The position numbers were made by a program, and so were the translations under genes. A stretch of 64,000 nucleotides of DNA, from contig JAUIEC010000002.1 of the NCBI GenBank assembly GCA_030428945.1, forward strand, positions 248,001 to 312,000. The letters run 5' to 3'. The notes below the pieces were generated by a model. The model was not told the origin of the DNA and made no database searches. It saw nothing but the letters and a program-made list of their open reading frames with translations. The stretch's first letter is position 1, and each line of letters opens with the position of its first letter. This DNA comes from Phycisphaerae bacterium. Its GTDB lineage: Bacteria; Planctomycetota; Phycisphaerae; UBA1845; Fen-1342. Positions 42,561-53,401 of this stretch are shown piece by piece.

Positions 42561-44285
42561 ATGACCAACGCCGACGTTGCCCAGGCCTTCTTCGAAATCG
42601 CCGACCTGCTCGAAATCGGCGGCGAGAAGAGCTTTCGCGTGACCAGCTATCGCCGCGCGGCCCGCGCGATCAGCGACCTGGCCGACGACATCACCGACAT
42701 CGCCGCCCGCGGCGAACTGGCCGCGATCGAAGGCATCGGCAAGTCCACCGCCGCCAAGATCACCGAACTGCTCGAGACCGGCCGGGTCGCGTACCGCGAC
42801 GAACTGGCCGAGAAGGTCCCGCTCTCGACGCTCGAACTGCTCAAGATTCCCAACATGGGACCCAAGAAGGTCGCCCTGCTCTTCAGGGAGAAAGGGGTCG
42901 ACAGCCTGACCGCCCTGCAGCAGGCGATCGACGACGGCGCCCTGGCCGACCTGAAGGGCTTCGGTCCCAAGAGCATCGACAAGATCCGCGAAGGGATCGA
43001 CTTCCTCCGCAAGGCGGCCGGACGCACCCGACTCGGCCAGGCCTGGCCGCTGGCCGAACGGCTGCGCGCACTGGTTGCCGAGATGCCGGGCGTGCAGCGG
43101 GTCGAGCATGCCGGCTCGCTGCGCCGCGGACGCGAGACGGTCGGAGACCTCGACCTGCTCTGCATCGCCGACAACGGGGCCGAGGTGATCGCCGCCTTCA
43201 CGACGCTGCCGCTGGTCGACAAGGTCCTGGCGGCCGGCGACACCAAGGGCTCGATCCTGACCGACGGCGCGGACGGACCGGCCATGCAGATCGACCTGCG
43301 GGTCGTGCCGGCCCAGCACTTCGGGGCCGCCTGGCAGTATTTCACCGGCAGCAAGGAACACAACGTCCGGCTGCGCGAACTGGCCGTCCGACGCGGGTGG
43401 AGCCTGAACGAATACTCGCTCAGCGAGGGCGAGAAGATCATCGCGGCCGCGACCGAAGAGGAGATCTACGCGGCGCTCGAACTGCCGTGGGTGCCGCCCG
43501 AACTGCGCGAGGACCGCGGCGAGTTCGACCTGCGCGCGACGCCCACGGATCTGGTCACGGTCGCGGACATCCGCGGCGACCTGCACATGCACACGACCGC
43601 CAGCGACGGGCGCTTCTCGATCGAGGAGATGGCCGAAGCGGCCCGGGCCCGCGGATACGCGTACATCTGCATCACGGATCACTCGCAGTCGAGCGTGGTG
43701 GCCGGCGGCCTGAAACCGGACGCCCTTCGCCGGCACATCGAGGCGATTCGGGCGGCCAACGAGCGGGTCGACGGTATCGAGATCTGGGCCGGCAGCGAGG
43801 TCGACATCCTGGCGGACGGGCAGCTTGACTACGACGACGACCTGCTGGCGGAACTGGACTGGGTCGTGGCCAGCAACCACCACTACCTGCACGACGATCG
43901 CGACGAGAACACGCAGCGGGCGCTGCGGGCGATCCGCAACCCGTACGTCAACGTGCTGGCGCACCCGACCGGGCGGATGATCGGGCGGCGCAGCGCCAAG
44001 CCGCTCGACCTGCCGGCGATCGCCCAGGCGGCGGCCGAGACCGGCACGGCCCTGGAGATCAACGCCGCGCACCAGCGCCTCGACCTGAAGGACCAGCACG
44101 CCCGCCTGGCGGTCGAACATGGCGCGGTGCTGAGCATCAACTGCGACGCGCATCACATCGAAGGCTTCGAACAGATCGTCTACGGCGTCCTGACCGCCCG
44201 CCGCGGCTGGATCCGGCCGGAGCAGGTGGTCAACACCTGGACGGCCGAGAAGGTCCGCGCGTTCGTCGCCGCGAAGCGCGCGTAG
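42561..44285 (+). CDS. polX: Family X DNA polymerase with PHP domain
   Basis: Bacterial PolX (574 aa), a gap-filling repair polymerase joined to a PHP exonuclease/phosphoesterase. The N-terminal 8-kDa-like domain has HhH motifs (IEGIGKSTAAKITELLETG; IPNMGPKKVALLF); the nucleotidyltransferase domain shows AGSLRRGRETVGDLDLLCIA, with two catalytic Asp, and a third in MQIDLRVV. The PHP domain begins at GDLHMHTTASDG (near 344) and has TDHSQS, HPTGRMIG and INCDAHH metal ligands. Length matches the B. subtilis and Thermus enzymes. The start at ATG 42561 puts the family N-terminus first. Confidence 0.95.
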   Translation: MTNADVAQAFFEIADLLEIGGEKSFRVTSYRRAARAISDLADDITDIAARGELAAIEGIGKSTAAKITELLETGRVAYRDELAEKVPLSTLELLKIPNMGPKKVALLFREKGVDSLTALQQAIDDGALADLKGFGPKSIDKIREGIDFLRKAAGRTRLGQAWPLAERLRALVAEMPGVQRVEHAGSLRRGRETVGDLDLLCIADNGAEVIAAFTTLPLVDKVLAAGDTKGSILTDGADGPAMQIDLRVVPAQHFGAAWQYFTGSKEHNVRLRELAVRRGWSLNEYSLSEGEKIIAAATEEEIYAALELPWVPPELREDRGEFDLRATPTDLVTVADIRGDLHMHTTASDGRFSIEEMAEAARARGYAYICITDHSQSSVVAGGLKPDALRRHIEAIRAANERVDGIEIWAGSEVDILADGQLDYDDDLLAELDWVVASNHHYLHDDRDENTQRALRAIRNPYVNVLAHPTGRMIGRRSAKPLDLPAIAQAAAETGTALEINAAHQRLDLKDQHARLAVEHGAVLSINCDAHHIEGFEQIVYGVLTARRGWIRPEQVVNTWTAEKVRAFVAAKRA

Positions 44286-44288
44286 GCT

Positions 44289-44393
44289 GGGAACAGGGAA
44301 CAGGGAACAGGGAGGGAAGCGAGGGAGCGAGCAAGCGATGGAGCCAAAGAGAGGGAACAAGGGAACAAGGGAACAAGGGAGCGAGGGAGCCAG
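44289..44393 (+). repeat. Mixed GGGAACA/GGGAGCGA array after polX
   Basis: Beginning about five bases after the polX stop and in its sense direction: three GGGAACA units, then GGGAGCGA-like units with interruptions, three GGGAACAA octamers, and GGGAGCGA, GGGAGCCA. Confidence 0.85.
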
Positions 44394-44409
44394 GAATACT
44401 TCGGAGGTT

Positions 44410-44481
44410 GTAGGGTGCGTCATCGACGCGGCAGCCCGCGCTTCCGTCCGACGCGGTCGTCCCGGGCGTCGATGCCGCACC
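44410..44481. repeat. TAGGGTGCGTCATCGACG dyad element, copy 1
   Basis: GTAGGGTGCGTCATCGACG at the left (44410-44428) and GGCGTCGATGCCGCACC at the right (44465-44481) form an imperfect inverted repeat around a GC-rich centre. The same arms in opposite orientation occur at 63327-63399. Similar TAGGGTGCG dyads are scattered repeats in many bacterial genomes (recalled, not searched). Confidence 0.75.
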
Positions 44482-44554
44482 GCGTGGCAACTCCATCACC
44501 CGGTTGATCACCCGCGCTGACAAGACACGGCCGATTCCCCACGCGCAGCGCCGT

Positions 44555-45205
44555 TCACCTCATCCCGTCAAACAGCCACCCGGTGAAGGACGCCCGGGCC
44601 GCCTTCTCGGGTTCTTCGGACTTCCCGGTGGACGGCTCATTCCCGATCCGGCCCAGGATGCGGACCGGAATCTCGCGCGGCGCGAGCGGGGCAGGTCCGG
44701 TCTCCTTCGGCGCCCGGGCGACGAACGCATGCAGGTCCTGAAAGCGCCACGCCCGCTCGGGCACCGGGCGCCCGTCGCGATGCCGCACCGCGCAGCCGTA
44801 CTCGCGCACCAGCACCTCGGCCGCGAACCGGTCGCACATCGACTCCTTCCGCTTCGGATTCCGCCCCGCCTGGCGGACCAGGTAGTGATACAACTCGTGC
44901 AGGTACACAAACAGCACCAGTTGGTAAGCGTCCGCAATCTCAACCAGCAGATGCTCGCGCCACCAGTGCGTCGCGTTCGACTGCGCCTTCGCCAGGTGCG
45001 TCGCCAACTGGTACGGATACCGGTTGCCCCGGCCCAGGTTGACGAAGATGCGACCCTCGTCGTAATAGCAACTGCCCGAGAAATCCGCTCCCCGACTGTA
45101 ACGAACCCGCACCCGCAGACCGCTGTGCCGGTAGGGGTGCGTGTGCCGCAGCAGCAACTCCGACAGCCGCCGGTCGTCCAGATGCGTTGCGTTGCCGAAG
45201 TCCAT
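44555..45205 (-). CDS. Hypothetical protein with HExxH motif
   Basis: Soluble protein (216 aa) of no family I recognise. The central segment YLHELYHYLVRQAG contains HELYH, a zinc-metallopeptidase-type HExxH, followed 15-20 residues later by SMCDRFAAEVLV, an arrangement reminiscent of SprT-like or ImmA-like zincins in which a downstream acidic or His residue completes the site. The N-terminus YSRGADFSGSCYYDEGRIFVNL looks like a beta sheet. There is no signal peptide. Divergent from the dockerin-tailed gene at 45369. Confidence 0.65.
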   Translation of the reverse strand: MDFGNATHLDDRRLSELLLRHTHPYRHSGLRVRVRYSRGADFSGSCYYDEGRIFVNLGRGNRYPYQLATHLAKAQSNATHWWREHLLVEIADAYQLVLFVYLHELYHYLVRQAGRNPKRKESMCDRFAAEVLVREYGCAVRHRDGRPVPERAWRFQDLHAFVARAPKETGPAPLAPREIPVRILGRIGNEPSTGKSEEPEKAARASFTGWLFDGMR

Positions 45206-45368
45206 GGCGTCCCTGCCGTTTATCGGACAATTGCGGACTTTCCCGGTTCCTTCCCGGCCGCCGCCAGACCCGACGGTATTCTAGTGCAATGAGTCCGAAC
45301 TTCCGGCAAGAAACCGGACCGCGAGCCGGAGTTCGGCCCCGCCCGCGGGATCGAGCAGAGGAGTCGCC

Positions 45369-46640
45369 GTGCTGCGCGCACTTTTCATCCTCAGCCTGTC
45401 GCTGACGCTCCCGGCCACCGCACAGGTCGCCACGAGCGGGCCCGTCGACATCGACCGCATCGACGCGGTCGCGCCCGAGGTGCCGTTCGCGGAAGCCTTC
45501 CAGGGCGGCACGATCAGCCGCCGCAAATGGCCGCACCAGGTCGGCGTGCACCTGTCGGACCCGCTGCTGCCGGCGGCCGCGACCTTCACCGCGGATGGTG
45601 GCGCCCGGGCGTCGCTGCGTTCACGGACGATCCCCCTCAACGTCGGCTCCGCCGTGCTGCACTACACGCTGGCCGCCGAGCCAGGGACCGCCGGCAGCTT
45701 CCAGGTCGACTACCGCGACGCCCGCGGACGCTGGCAGCGGCTGGCGCGGCGGACCCCCCAGCAGGCCGTCAGCCTCGCCGATCCCTTCGTCGATCAGAAG
45801 CCGTTGCCGCTGGCCGCGCTGCACTCGGAGGCGGCCCTGCGGTTCCGGGCGGTCGGGCTCGACGGGTTCGGTGGCTGGCACCTGCTCGACGTTCGGCTGG
45901 AGACGTTCGCCGAACAGCATGTCCTGACCGCCGACGTGGCCGGTCCCGACTGGGGCTGGCTGCATCGACTCGATCCCGAAGGCGGTGACTGGACCGAGAC
46001 CCCGGTGCCCTTCGCCGAGGCGTTTCCGTTCGGTCAGCAGGTGACGCTGCTGGCACCGGCCGAGATCGACCGCTGGCAGTTCAACCACTGGACGATCGGC
46101 GAACAGATCGAAGCCGCCCGCTACCTTGACATGCAACTTGATGCGGCCACGGCCGTGGTGGCGCACTACTGGCCGACGCTGGCGGATGCGGCGCTGGCGG
46201 AGATTCGGGTCGAGAGCAACCTGGCGGGTGCGGTGCCGGTGCAGGTCCGCCTGGCGGGTGGCCCGCCGCTGCCGACGAGCGGTCCGGGGCGGTACGCCCT
46301 GCGGGCGGGTGAGCGGATCGAGATCGTCCCCCGACGTCTGGCGGGGCGGTACGTGTTCAACGCCTGGGCGGACGGCGTCGAGGAGGCCGCGCGGACGGTG
46401 CAGGTTCGGCTGGACCGCCGCTTCCGGGCCCGGTACGTGCTGCTTGGTGACCTGAACGGTGACGGCGCGCTGACCGGACTGGATGTCGACGCCCTGATCC
46501 TCGCCCTGGCCGATCCCGAGGGTTATCACGCCCGGTTTCCGGACCTGGTGGCCGACCGGATCGGTGATCTGGACGGCGACGGGTTGCTGACCGAAGCGGA
46601 TGTCGATCCGTTCGTGAGCCTGTTCTTCGGTCCGGAATGA
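45369..46640 (+). CDS. Secreted protein with C-terminal dockerin-like domain
   Basis: Predicted exported protein (423 aa) starting at GTG 45369 (GAGGAG upstream) with signal peptide LFILSLSLTLPATAQ. The middle looks like beta-sandwich modules (GSAVLHYTLAAEPG; FGGWHLLDVRLETF) and an InlB-B/bacterial repeat-like strand (FNHWTIGEQIEA; FNAWADGVEEAA), family not certain. The C-terminus holds two dockerin/EF-hand loops, LGDLNGDGALTGLDVDALILAL and IGDLDGDGLLTEADVDPFVSLFFG (each cut by a linker). Such tails are common on planctomycete secreted proteins; whether they bind a cohesin is unknown. Confidence 0.75.
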   Translation: MLRALFILSLSLTLPATAQVATSGPVDIDRIDAVAPEVPFAEAFQGGTISRRKWPHQVGVHLSDPLLPAAATFTADGGARASLRSRTIPLNVGSAVLHYTLAAEPGTAGSFQVDYRDARGRWQRLARRTPQQAVSLADPFVDQKPLPLAALHSEAALRFRAVGLDGFGGWHLLDVRLETFAEQHVLTADVAGPDWGWLHRLDPEGGDWTETPVPFAEAFPFGQQVTLLAPAEIDRWQFNHWTIGEQIEAARYLDMQLDAATAVVAHYWPTLADAALAEIRVESNLAGAVPVQVRLAGGPPLPTSGPGRYALRAGERIEIVPRRLAGRYVFNAWADGVEEAARTVQVRLDRRFRARYVLLGDLNGDGALTGLDVDALILALADPEGYHARFPDLVADRIGDLDGDGLLTEADVDPFVSLFFGPE

Positions 46641-46787
46641 CGAAAAACCCGGGTTTTGGGCGCAGGTTCGCCTCGGGGCCGGGCGAATTCCGATAGAATT
46701 CCATGGCGAGCCGCTTCGTTTTCTGCATCGTCGCGGACACGGTCAGCGAACAAGGATGTACGCGCCCGTTTCCGCCAAGGATAGACC

Positions 46788-48530
46788 ATGTCAACTGTTA
46801 CCAACTCGTCGTCGATTGGCACCCCGCGGGCCAGCGGCCGTTCGTGGCGCTTCTGGCTCCTGCTGGCGCTCCCGGTCGCAGGGCTGGCGTGGGTGGCCAG
46901 CAGTTTCCTGCCGCAGGTCGGGACCGGGTTGATCGGGGCCGGCGCGGACGAGGCGTTCTACGAGGTCAGGACCGATGACCTGGTGATCACGCTGACCGAG
47001 GACGGCGAGGTCAAGCCGCTCAAGTCGATCGAGCTGAAGAGCGAGGTCGAAGGTCGCTCGACGATCCGCTTCCTGGTGGAGGAGTCGACCCGCGTGGCCA
47101 AGGGTGACCTGCTGGTCGAACTGGCCTCGGACCAGTTGGATGAGCGCATCTCGGGCGAAGAGATCGAACTGGAGAAGATCAGCAGCGACCTGAAGAACGC
47201 CGTGGCCGAACTCGACCTGCAGCGGAATCAGAACGCCAGCGAGATCAAGAAGGCCGAAAGCGACCTCGAGATCGCCAGGAAGGATCTGGAGAAGTACACC
47301 GACGGCGACTACGAGAAGGCCCTCAAGGGCATCGTGATCCAGATCGAAGAGACGCGGCTCAAGCACGAGCAGAAGACCGAGGACTACGAGAAGAACCAGG
47401 ACCTGAACAAGCGCGGCTTCGTCACCGCCGCCAAGCTGCGGCAACTCGCGCTCGAAATCGAGACGTTGAACCTGAAGCTCGACCAGCACCTGCTCAGCAA
47501 GTCGATCCTCGACAACTACGAAAAGCCGATGGAGATCCACCGCAAGGAAACCGCGGTCGAGCAGGCCCTCGATGCCCTCGAACGCGCCCGCAAGCGGGCC
47601 CTGAACAAGGAGACGCAGGCAGCCTCCAAGGTCGCCCAGTTCGAAAGCCTGCTGGCGCTGCGGACCGATCGGCTCGACCGCCTCAAGGCGCAACGCGACA
47701 AGTGCCGCATCTTCGCCCCGACCGACGGCGTCGTGCAGTATCCGACCGAGGGCGGCCGCTGGGGTGGCGACGACCAACTCGCGGTCGGCAGCCAGGTCAG
47801 CGAAGGCCAGACCCTCGTCGTGCTCCCGGATACCAGCCAGATGATCGTCAACATCCGGATTCACGAGGCCGATCGGCACAAGGTCGCTCAGGAAATGCAG
47901 TGCCTGGTCAAGGTCCCGGCCGTGCCGAACGCGGCCTTCGAGGGCAAGGTCGCCAAGATCGCCCGCTTTGCCGACTCGGCCAACCGCTGGCTGAATCCGG
48001 ACCTGAAGGAACACACCACCGAGATCCTGCTGACGAACCGGACCGTCGACCTGTCCCCCGGCGACTCGGCCGAGGTCGAGATCCTTGTCGATCGAATCGC
48101 CGGCGCGCTGGCGATCCCGGTGCAGTGCGTCTACAGCCGCGGTGCCCGCGACTTCGTCTTCCTGCGACGCAACGGCACGATCGAACCGGCCGAAGTGCAG
48201 CTCGGCCCGTCGAACGACTCGATGGTCCAGGTCGTCCACGGCGTCTCGCCCGGCGACGAGGTCCACCTGCATCCCGGCGATGACCTGATCGCACTGCTGC
48301 CCAACGCCGAAGCGGGATCACGCCAGCAGCCGACCCCGCATCGGGCGACACCCGGCCGAAAGCCCGGCGTCGCGGCCGGGCACGCGAAACCCGGTCAATC
48401 CCCGGCCGGCGCCAAGCCCGCCGGCGGCAAACCTCCGGCCGCTCAGCCCGCCGCCGCCTCCGAGCAGGCCGGGAAGCCGGCCGTCGCGGAAACCGACAAG
48501 GCCGCCGAGACCGAGAGCGTCGGAAGCTGA
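46788..48530 (+). CDS. HlyD/MacA-like periplasmic adaptor protein
   Basis: Membrane-fusion protein (580 aa) of an efflux or secretion pump. One N-terminal membrane helix (FWLLLALPVAGLAWVASSFL), a lipoyl half (EDGEVKPLKSIELKSEVEG), a very long charged coiled-coil hairpin (about 115-305), the second lipoyl half (CRIFAPTDGVVQYP), a beta-barrel (MIVNIRIHEADRHKV) and a membrane-proximal domain (AGALAIPVQCVYSRGARDFVF). The C-terminal 75 residues are a low-complexity Pro/Ala/Gly/Lys tail. No ABC or RND partner adjoins, so it may work with components encoded elsewhere. The coiled coil is less GC-biased than neighbouring genes because of many Lys codons. Confidence 0.88.
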   Translation: MSTVTNSSSIGTPRASGRSWRFWLLLALPVAGLAWVASSFLPQVGTGLIGAGADEAFYEVRTDDLVITLTEDGEVKPLKSIELKSEVEGRSTIRFLVEESTRVAKGDLLVELASDQLDERISGEEIELEKISSDLKNAVAELDLQRNQNASEIKKAESDLEIARKDLEKYTDGDYEKALKGIVIQIEETRLKHEQKTEDYEKNQDLNKRGFVTAAKLRQLALEIETLNLKLDQHLLSKSILDNYEKPMEIHRKETAVEQALDALERARKRALNKETQAASKVAQFESLLALRTDRLDRLKAQRDKCRIFAPTDGVVQYPTEGGRWGGDDQLAVGSQVSEGQTLVVLPDTSQMIVNIRIHEADRHKVAQEMQCLVKVPAVPNAAFEGKVAKIARFADSANRWLNPDLKEHTTEILLTNRTVDLSPGDSAEVEILVDRIAGALAIPVQCVYSRGARDFVFLRRNGTIEPAEVQLGPSNDSMVQVVHGVSPGDEVHLHPGDDLIALLPNAEAGSRQQPTPHRATPGRKPGVAAGHAKPGQSPAGAKPAGGKPPAAQPAAASEQAGKPAVAETDKAAETESVGS

Positions 48531-48628
48531 CGGGCTGCGTCGCAAGCACATACCCGGACCCGCCCGCCCGGCTCTTCGCCCGGGTGGTGACGTGTGATCG
48601 GACACCGGCCGCCAGGCCTGTATACCGG

Positions 48629-48657
48629 CTCCCTTGCTTTCTTGATTACCTGCTCAC
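48629..48657 (-). repeat. Octamer series running out of the DUF1223 gene
   Basis: Minus strand, from the last codons onward: GTGAGCAG, GTAATCAA, GAAAGCAA, GGGAGCCG. It supplies Val-Ser-Arg-TAA of the gene at 48646 and links the GTAAGCAA and GGGAGCGA flavours in one series. Confidence 0.75.
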
Positions 48658-49368
48658 CGGGCGCGTCTGCGCCGCGCCGATCCGGCCGGTGTGATCCTGT
48701 ACGAACGCCACCACGCGAGCGTTGCCGTGGACCAGATCGGCGGGCAGAGCGAGTTCGGTTTCTCCCCGGGCGGCCAGGGCGCTCGCCGTCTGGACCCGTA
48801 CGACGGCGGCGTGGGTCAGTGTCCGCCCCTGGTTCTCGCCGCGGCGAACATCGCTGCGCAGATCGTCTTCCACGACCGAAACCCGCAGCGTCCGCCCACG
48901 GGTCGGTCCGTCGTAGGTGTAGCGGACTCGGATTCTCGCAGCGATCGCTTTGGTCTCCAGCGTCAACCGGCCGGGCCCCGGACGGGATCGCGCGGCGGCG
49001 ATGGCGCGGGCGGCTTTCGCCCGATCCGACCCGACGAAGCCGCTGGTTCCCTGGACGATCATCTGCGGCGTGAAGATGCCGGCGTCCTCGCCCCGGGTGG
49101 CGAACAGCCGGGCATAGTCACGCTGCCGGGTGGTGAACGCCGGGTCGGCGAAGCGGTCCTTCCAGCCGAGGTAGTCCCAGTAGTCAACGTGGTACGCCAG
49201 GGCGATCACGCCCGGCCGACGGGCCAGGTCCGCCAGCACCGCGTCCGCGGGCGGGCAACTGGAGCAGCCTTCCGAGGTGAACAGTTCGACCACGACGGGG
49301 GTTTCGGTGGCCGGCTGGCTGGTCTGGCACGCCAGCAGCGGCAACAGCAACGCCAGAGTCTGCATCAT
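48646..49368 (-). CDS. DUF1223 thioredoxin-like exported protein
   Basis: Protein of 240 aa with the DUF1223 (PF06764) pattern: VVVELFTSEGCSSCPPADAVL near the mature N-terminus, then HVDYWDYLGWKDRFADPAFTTRQRDYA, and TPQMIVQG. The Cys-x2-Cys and fold suggest a thioredoxin-like oxidoreductase, but function is unproven. The N-terminus MMQTLALLLPLLACQ is a short lipoprotein-like signal. The ATG at 49368 has AGGAG eight bases upstream. The C-terminal Val-Ser-Arg-stop is encoded by an octamer series. Confidence 0.9.
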   Translation of the reverse strand: MMQTLALLLPLLACQTSQPATETPVVVELFTSEGCSSCPPADAVLADLARRPGVIALAYHVDYWDYLGWKDRFADPAFTTRQRDYARLFATRGEDAGIFTPQMIVQGTSGFVGSDRAKAARAIAAARSRPGPGRLTLETKAIAARIRVRYTYDGPTRGRTLRVSVVEDDLRSDVRRGENQGRTLTHAAVVRVQTASALAARGETELALPADLVHGNARVVAFVQDHTGRIGAAQTRPVSR

Positions 49369-49489
49369 GTCGGTCTCCTGGGCTGGACCCTCCAAGCACA
49401 ATCCGGGGTGCCGGTCCGGTATTCCCGCCGCTCGTGCCGGCTGACGCGGCCGGTTTCCGACACCCCGGCCGCTTTGCTATAGTTGCGAC

Positions 49490-50284
49490 ATGAACGATAC
49501 GCAGACAACCGAGCGCGTCGACGATTCCGGGATGGATTCGTCAGGTGATTACGGTCCCGACTGCCCGCTGTACGGCCAGTTCCACGACAGCGAACCCGAC
49601 GCGGCCACCAAGGCGACCGTCCGGGCCGGCGCGATGTGGGCCCTGATCGGCGGGTTGATCGCGTTTCTGGGTGGCGTCGGCGGCAAGATCTTCTGGCTGG
49701 GACAGTTTGCCAGTGAACTCGGGGCGGCCGGAGGCGACACCGGCGCGGCCGGAGCGGTTGCCGAACGGATGTACGGGCTGTGGGTTCCGTACGTGGTGGT
49801 GCCGATGGCGATCGGCGGGATCCTCGGCATGATCGGGATCTGGCTGCTGACGGTGCCGGGCAGCGCCCCGGATCGTGGCCGGGTGTCGGCCCGGGCGGCC
49901 TCGCGGGTGCTGCTGCTGGCGGTTCCGTACGCGATCATCGCGACGTTCATCTACCTCGAGTCCGGCCAGTTGAACAAGGCCGGGGAGTGGTTCTATTTCA
50001 ACGGTGTGGTCCTGTCGGTGGCGCTGCTGGTCCTGCTGATGGCGCGGCACCTGGACAATGTTCTGGCCGCGGTGGGTTCGGGCGGTCGGGTGGTCGCCCA
50101 GGCGTTCTACCTGTCGGTCCTGGTGGCGGCCGCGCTGGGACTTCAGCAGGACCCGGCCCAGACGAAGTTCAGCGGGTGGTTTGCCGCGGGCATCGGCCTG
50201 GCAGCGTTCTTCGGCGTACTGACCCTGCTGCGGGTTCGCAGCGAGATGGTCGGCGTGCATCCGTTGGAACTCGACGACGAGTAG
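49490..50284 (+). CDS. Hypothetical integral membrane protein
   Basis: Protein of 264 aa with an acidic hydrophilic N-terminus (about 45 residues) and six likely membrane helices (WALIGGLIAFLGGVGG; YVVVPMAIGGILGMIGIWLL; VLLLAVPYAIIATFIYL; NGVVLSVALLVLLMA; FYLSVLVAAALGL; FAAGIGLAAFFGVLTLL). No family recognised and no conserved catalytic pattern seen. It stands alone between two minus-strand genes. Confidence 0.72.
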   Translation: MNDTQTTERVDDSGMDSSGDYGPDCPLYGQFHDSEPDAATKATVRAGAMWALIGGLIAFLGGVGGKIFWLGQFASELGAAGGDTGAAGAVAERMYGLWVPYVVVPMAIGGILGMIGIWLLTVPGSAPDRGRVSARAASRVLLLAVPYAIIATFIYLESGQLNKAGEWFYFNGVVLSVALLVLLMARHLDNVLAAVGSGGRVVAQAFYLSVLVAAALGLQQDPAQTKFSGWFAAGIGLAAFFGVLTLLRVRSEMVGVHPLELDDE

Positions 50285-50311
50285 TCCCGGCTCGGCGCCC
50301 GCCGATCCGTA

Positions 50312-50436
50312 TCAGCCGGGGCACGCTTCTCCGAACAGGCTGAGCCGTGCGGCGAGGTCACTGATGTCGATGCGCCCGTCGGGTTTGATGTCGGCCGCCG
50401 ACGAGTAGTCCGGCCCATGCGAAACGGGCGGGTCGA
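50312..50436 (-). pseudogene. Orphan dockerin-like C-terminal fragment
   Basis: On the minus strand a frame ending in TGA at 50314-50312 reads HGPDYSSAADIKPDGRIDISDLAARLSLFGEACPG (quoted in part: ADIKPDGRIDISDLAARL, SLFGEACPG), a clear planctomycete dockerin/EF-hand tail. It lies just after the stop of the PEP-CTERM gene and in a different frame, with no start of its own. Most likely the 3' scar of a degraded gene or of an earlier, dockerin-ended version of the PEP-CTERM gene. Confidence 0.6.
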
Positions 50437-50453
50437 ACGGGGCCGGTGCCCGA

Positions 50454-51527
50454 TCAGGCCTTCCGATGACGACGGGGCAGCAGGCAGCCGCAGAGTCCGG
50501 CCGTCAGCAGCAGCGCGGTGCCCGGCTCCGGAATCGGAATCAGGACGAAGCTGGCGAGTTGTCCGCTGGCGCGCCGGCCCCAGCCGACAATCCAGCCGTG
50601 GTCCGAGATGTCATTGGCCGACAGGAACTGCCAGTTGTCGCCGCTGGAATCGACCAGCGAATCGAGCCGACGCATCCCGTTGCCCTCGTCCCACAGGAAC
50701 GGGCTGCCGCTCCAGCCGACGACCTGTCCGCCCGCGTTGATCGCGCTGGCCAGGCTCCGATCCTGACCCGGGAGGGTGCCGAGGTTCTGCATGCCGTTGG
50801 CCACATCCCAGAGAAACGCCCGCTGGCCGCCGGCCGCTTCGCTGGTCCCGACCACCTGGCCCTGGTCGTTGAGATCGGCGGCGGAACTCTCGTCCGCGCC
50901 GCCCGCCAGGTCGCCAAGATCCTGTATGCCGTCGTCCAGGGTCCACAGGAACGCCCGGTCGCCGGTCGAAGCCTCGCTGGTGCCGACGACCTGGCCGGCA
51001 TTGTTGATCTCGCTCGCCAGGCTGCGGGTTCGCCCGCCGGGCAGGTCACCGAGGCTGAAGTTGTTGTTCGGATTCGGCCGCCACAGATGGGCGACCGTGT
51101 TGCCGGACGCGTCCTGCTGATGACCGGCCACGGCCCCGCTGTCATTGATTCCGAAGCCGCGGGCGATGCGATCGGCCGGCAGTTCGGACATGCCGCCGGA
51201 GGGATCCCAACGGAACGGGCGGGCGGCGTTGCCACTGTGGCCGGCGACCTGTCCGGCGTCGTTGATGCCGAAGCCAAGGCTGCGGTTGTCGCGCAGATAG
51301 CCCAGGTGTTCCGACGTGTTCGTCTGGACATCCCAGCGAAAGGCCGCCGTGCCGGTGGGGGAATCCCCGTAGCCGGCCACCTGCCCGGCGTTGTTGATCG
51401 ACTGACCATCGACGTAGGTCCCGCCGGACATCGGCGCGATGGCGACCAGGCGGTACTCCGGCGCGGCCCCGGCCGGGGCGGCGCAGGCGACTGCGAGCAG
51501 ACCGCAGACAAGACGGATGGCCCTCAT
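50454..51527 (-). CDS. Secreted HAF-repeat protein with PEP-CTERM sorting signal
   Basis: Exported protein (357 aa) with signal peptide LVCGLLAVACAAPAGA and about six HAF-type repeats built on SINNAGQVVG(T/Y)S...AFLWD (for example SLASEINNAGQVVGTSE and RAFLWDVANGMQNLG), which fold as beta-propeller-like blades. The C-terminus PIPEPGTALLLTAGLCGCLLPRRHRKA (in parts: PIPEPGTAL, basic RRHRKA) is a complete PEP-CTERM signal: PEP motif, hydrophobic helix and basic tail, recognised by an exosortase in organisms that have one. ATG 51527 has GAGAGGAG upstream. Confidence 0.92.
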   Translation of the reverse strand: MRAIRLVCGLLAVACAAPAGAAPEYRLVAIAPMSGGTYVDGQSINNAGQVAGYGDSPTGTAAFRWDVQTNTSEHLGYLRDNRSLGFGINDAGQVAGHSGNAARPFRWDPSGGMSELPADRIARGFGINDSGAVAGHQQDASGNTVAHLWRPNPNNNFSLGDLPGGRTRSLASEINNAGQVVGTSEASTGDRAFLWTLDDGIQDLGDLAGGADESSAADLNDQGQVVGTSEAAGGQRAFLWDVANGMQNLGTLPGQDRSLASAINAGGQVVGWSGSPFLWDEGNGMRRLDSLVDSSGDNWQFLSANDISDHGWIVGWGRRASGQLASFVLIPIPEPGTALLLTAGLCGCLLPRRHRKA

Positions 51528-51669
51528 GTGATTCTCCTCTCCAGCCGGGGTCGCCAGCGGTGCGACGCCCAACCGGATGTTAGTTTGCGGCCCGCGGCAC
51601 CTGCAACGTGTTTATTCGGGTCCGCGGTGGCGCCGTATCCGGGCCGGTCCGGGGGGGCGGACCAAAACG

Positions 51670-51709
51670 AAACGGGAGCGACCCGCATCCACGTGGGTCG
51701 CTCCCGTTT
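51670..51709 (-). terminator. Terminator downstream of groEL
   Basis: A perfect 15-base stem: AAACGGGAGCGACCC (51670-51684) with GGGTCGCTCCCGTTT (51695-51709), ten-base loop. Read on the minus strand it is followed by TTTTCGTTTT, as expected for termination of the groESL transcript 64 bases after the groEL stop. It could also serve the opposite strand. Confidence 0.88.
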
Positions 51710-51772
51710 GTATATGAACGAACGGGAGGGCAGGCCGCGTTTCCGCAGCCTGTTCCCGGTTCCCCTCGGGGT

Positions 51773-53401
<1,629 letters not shown>

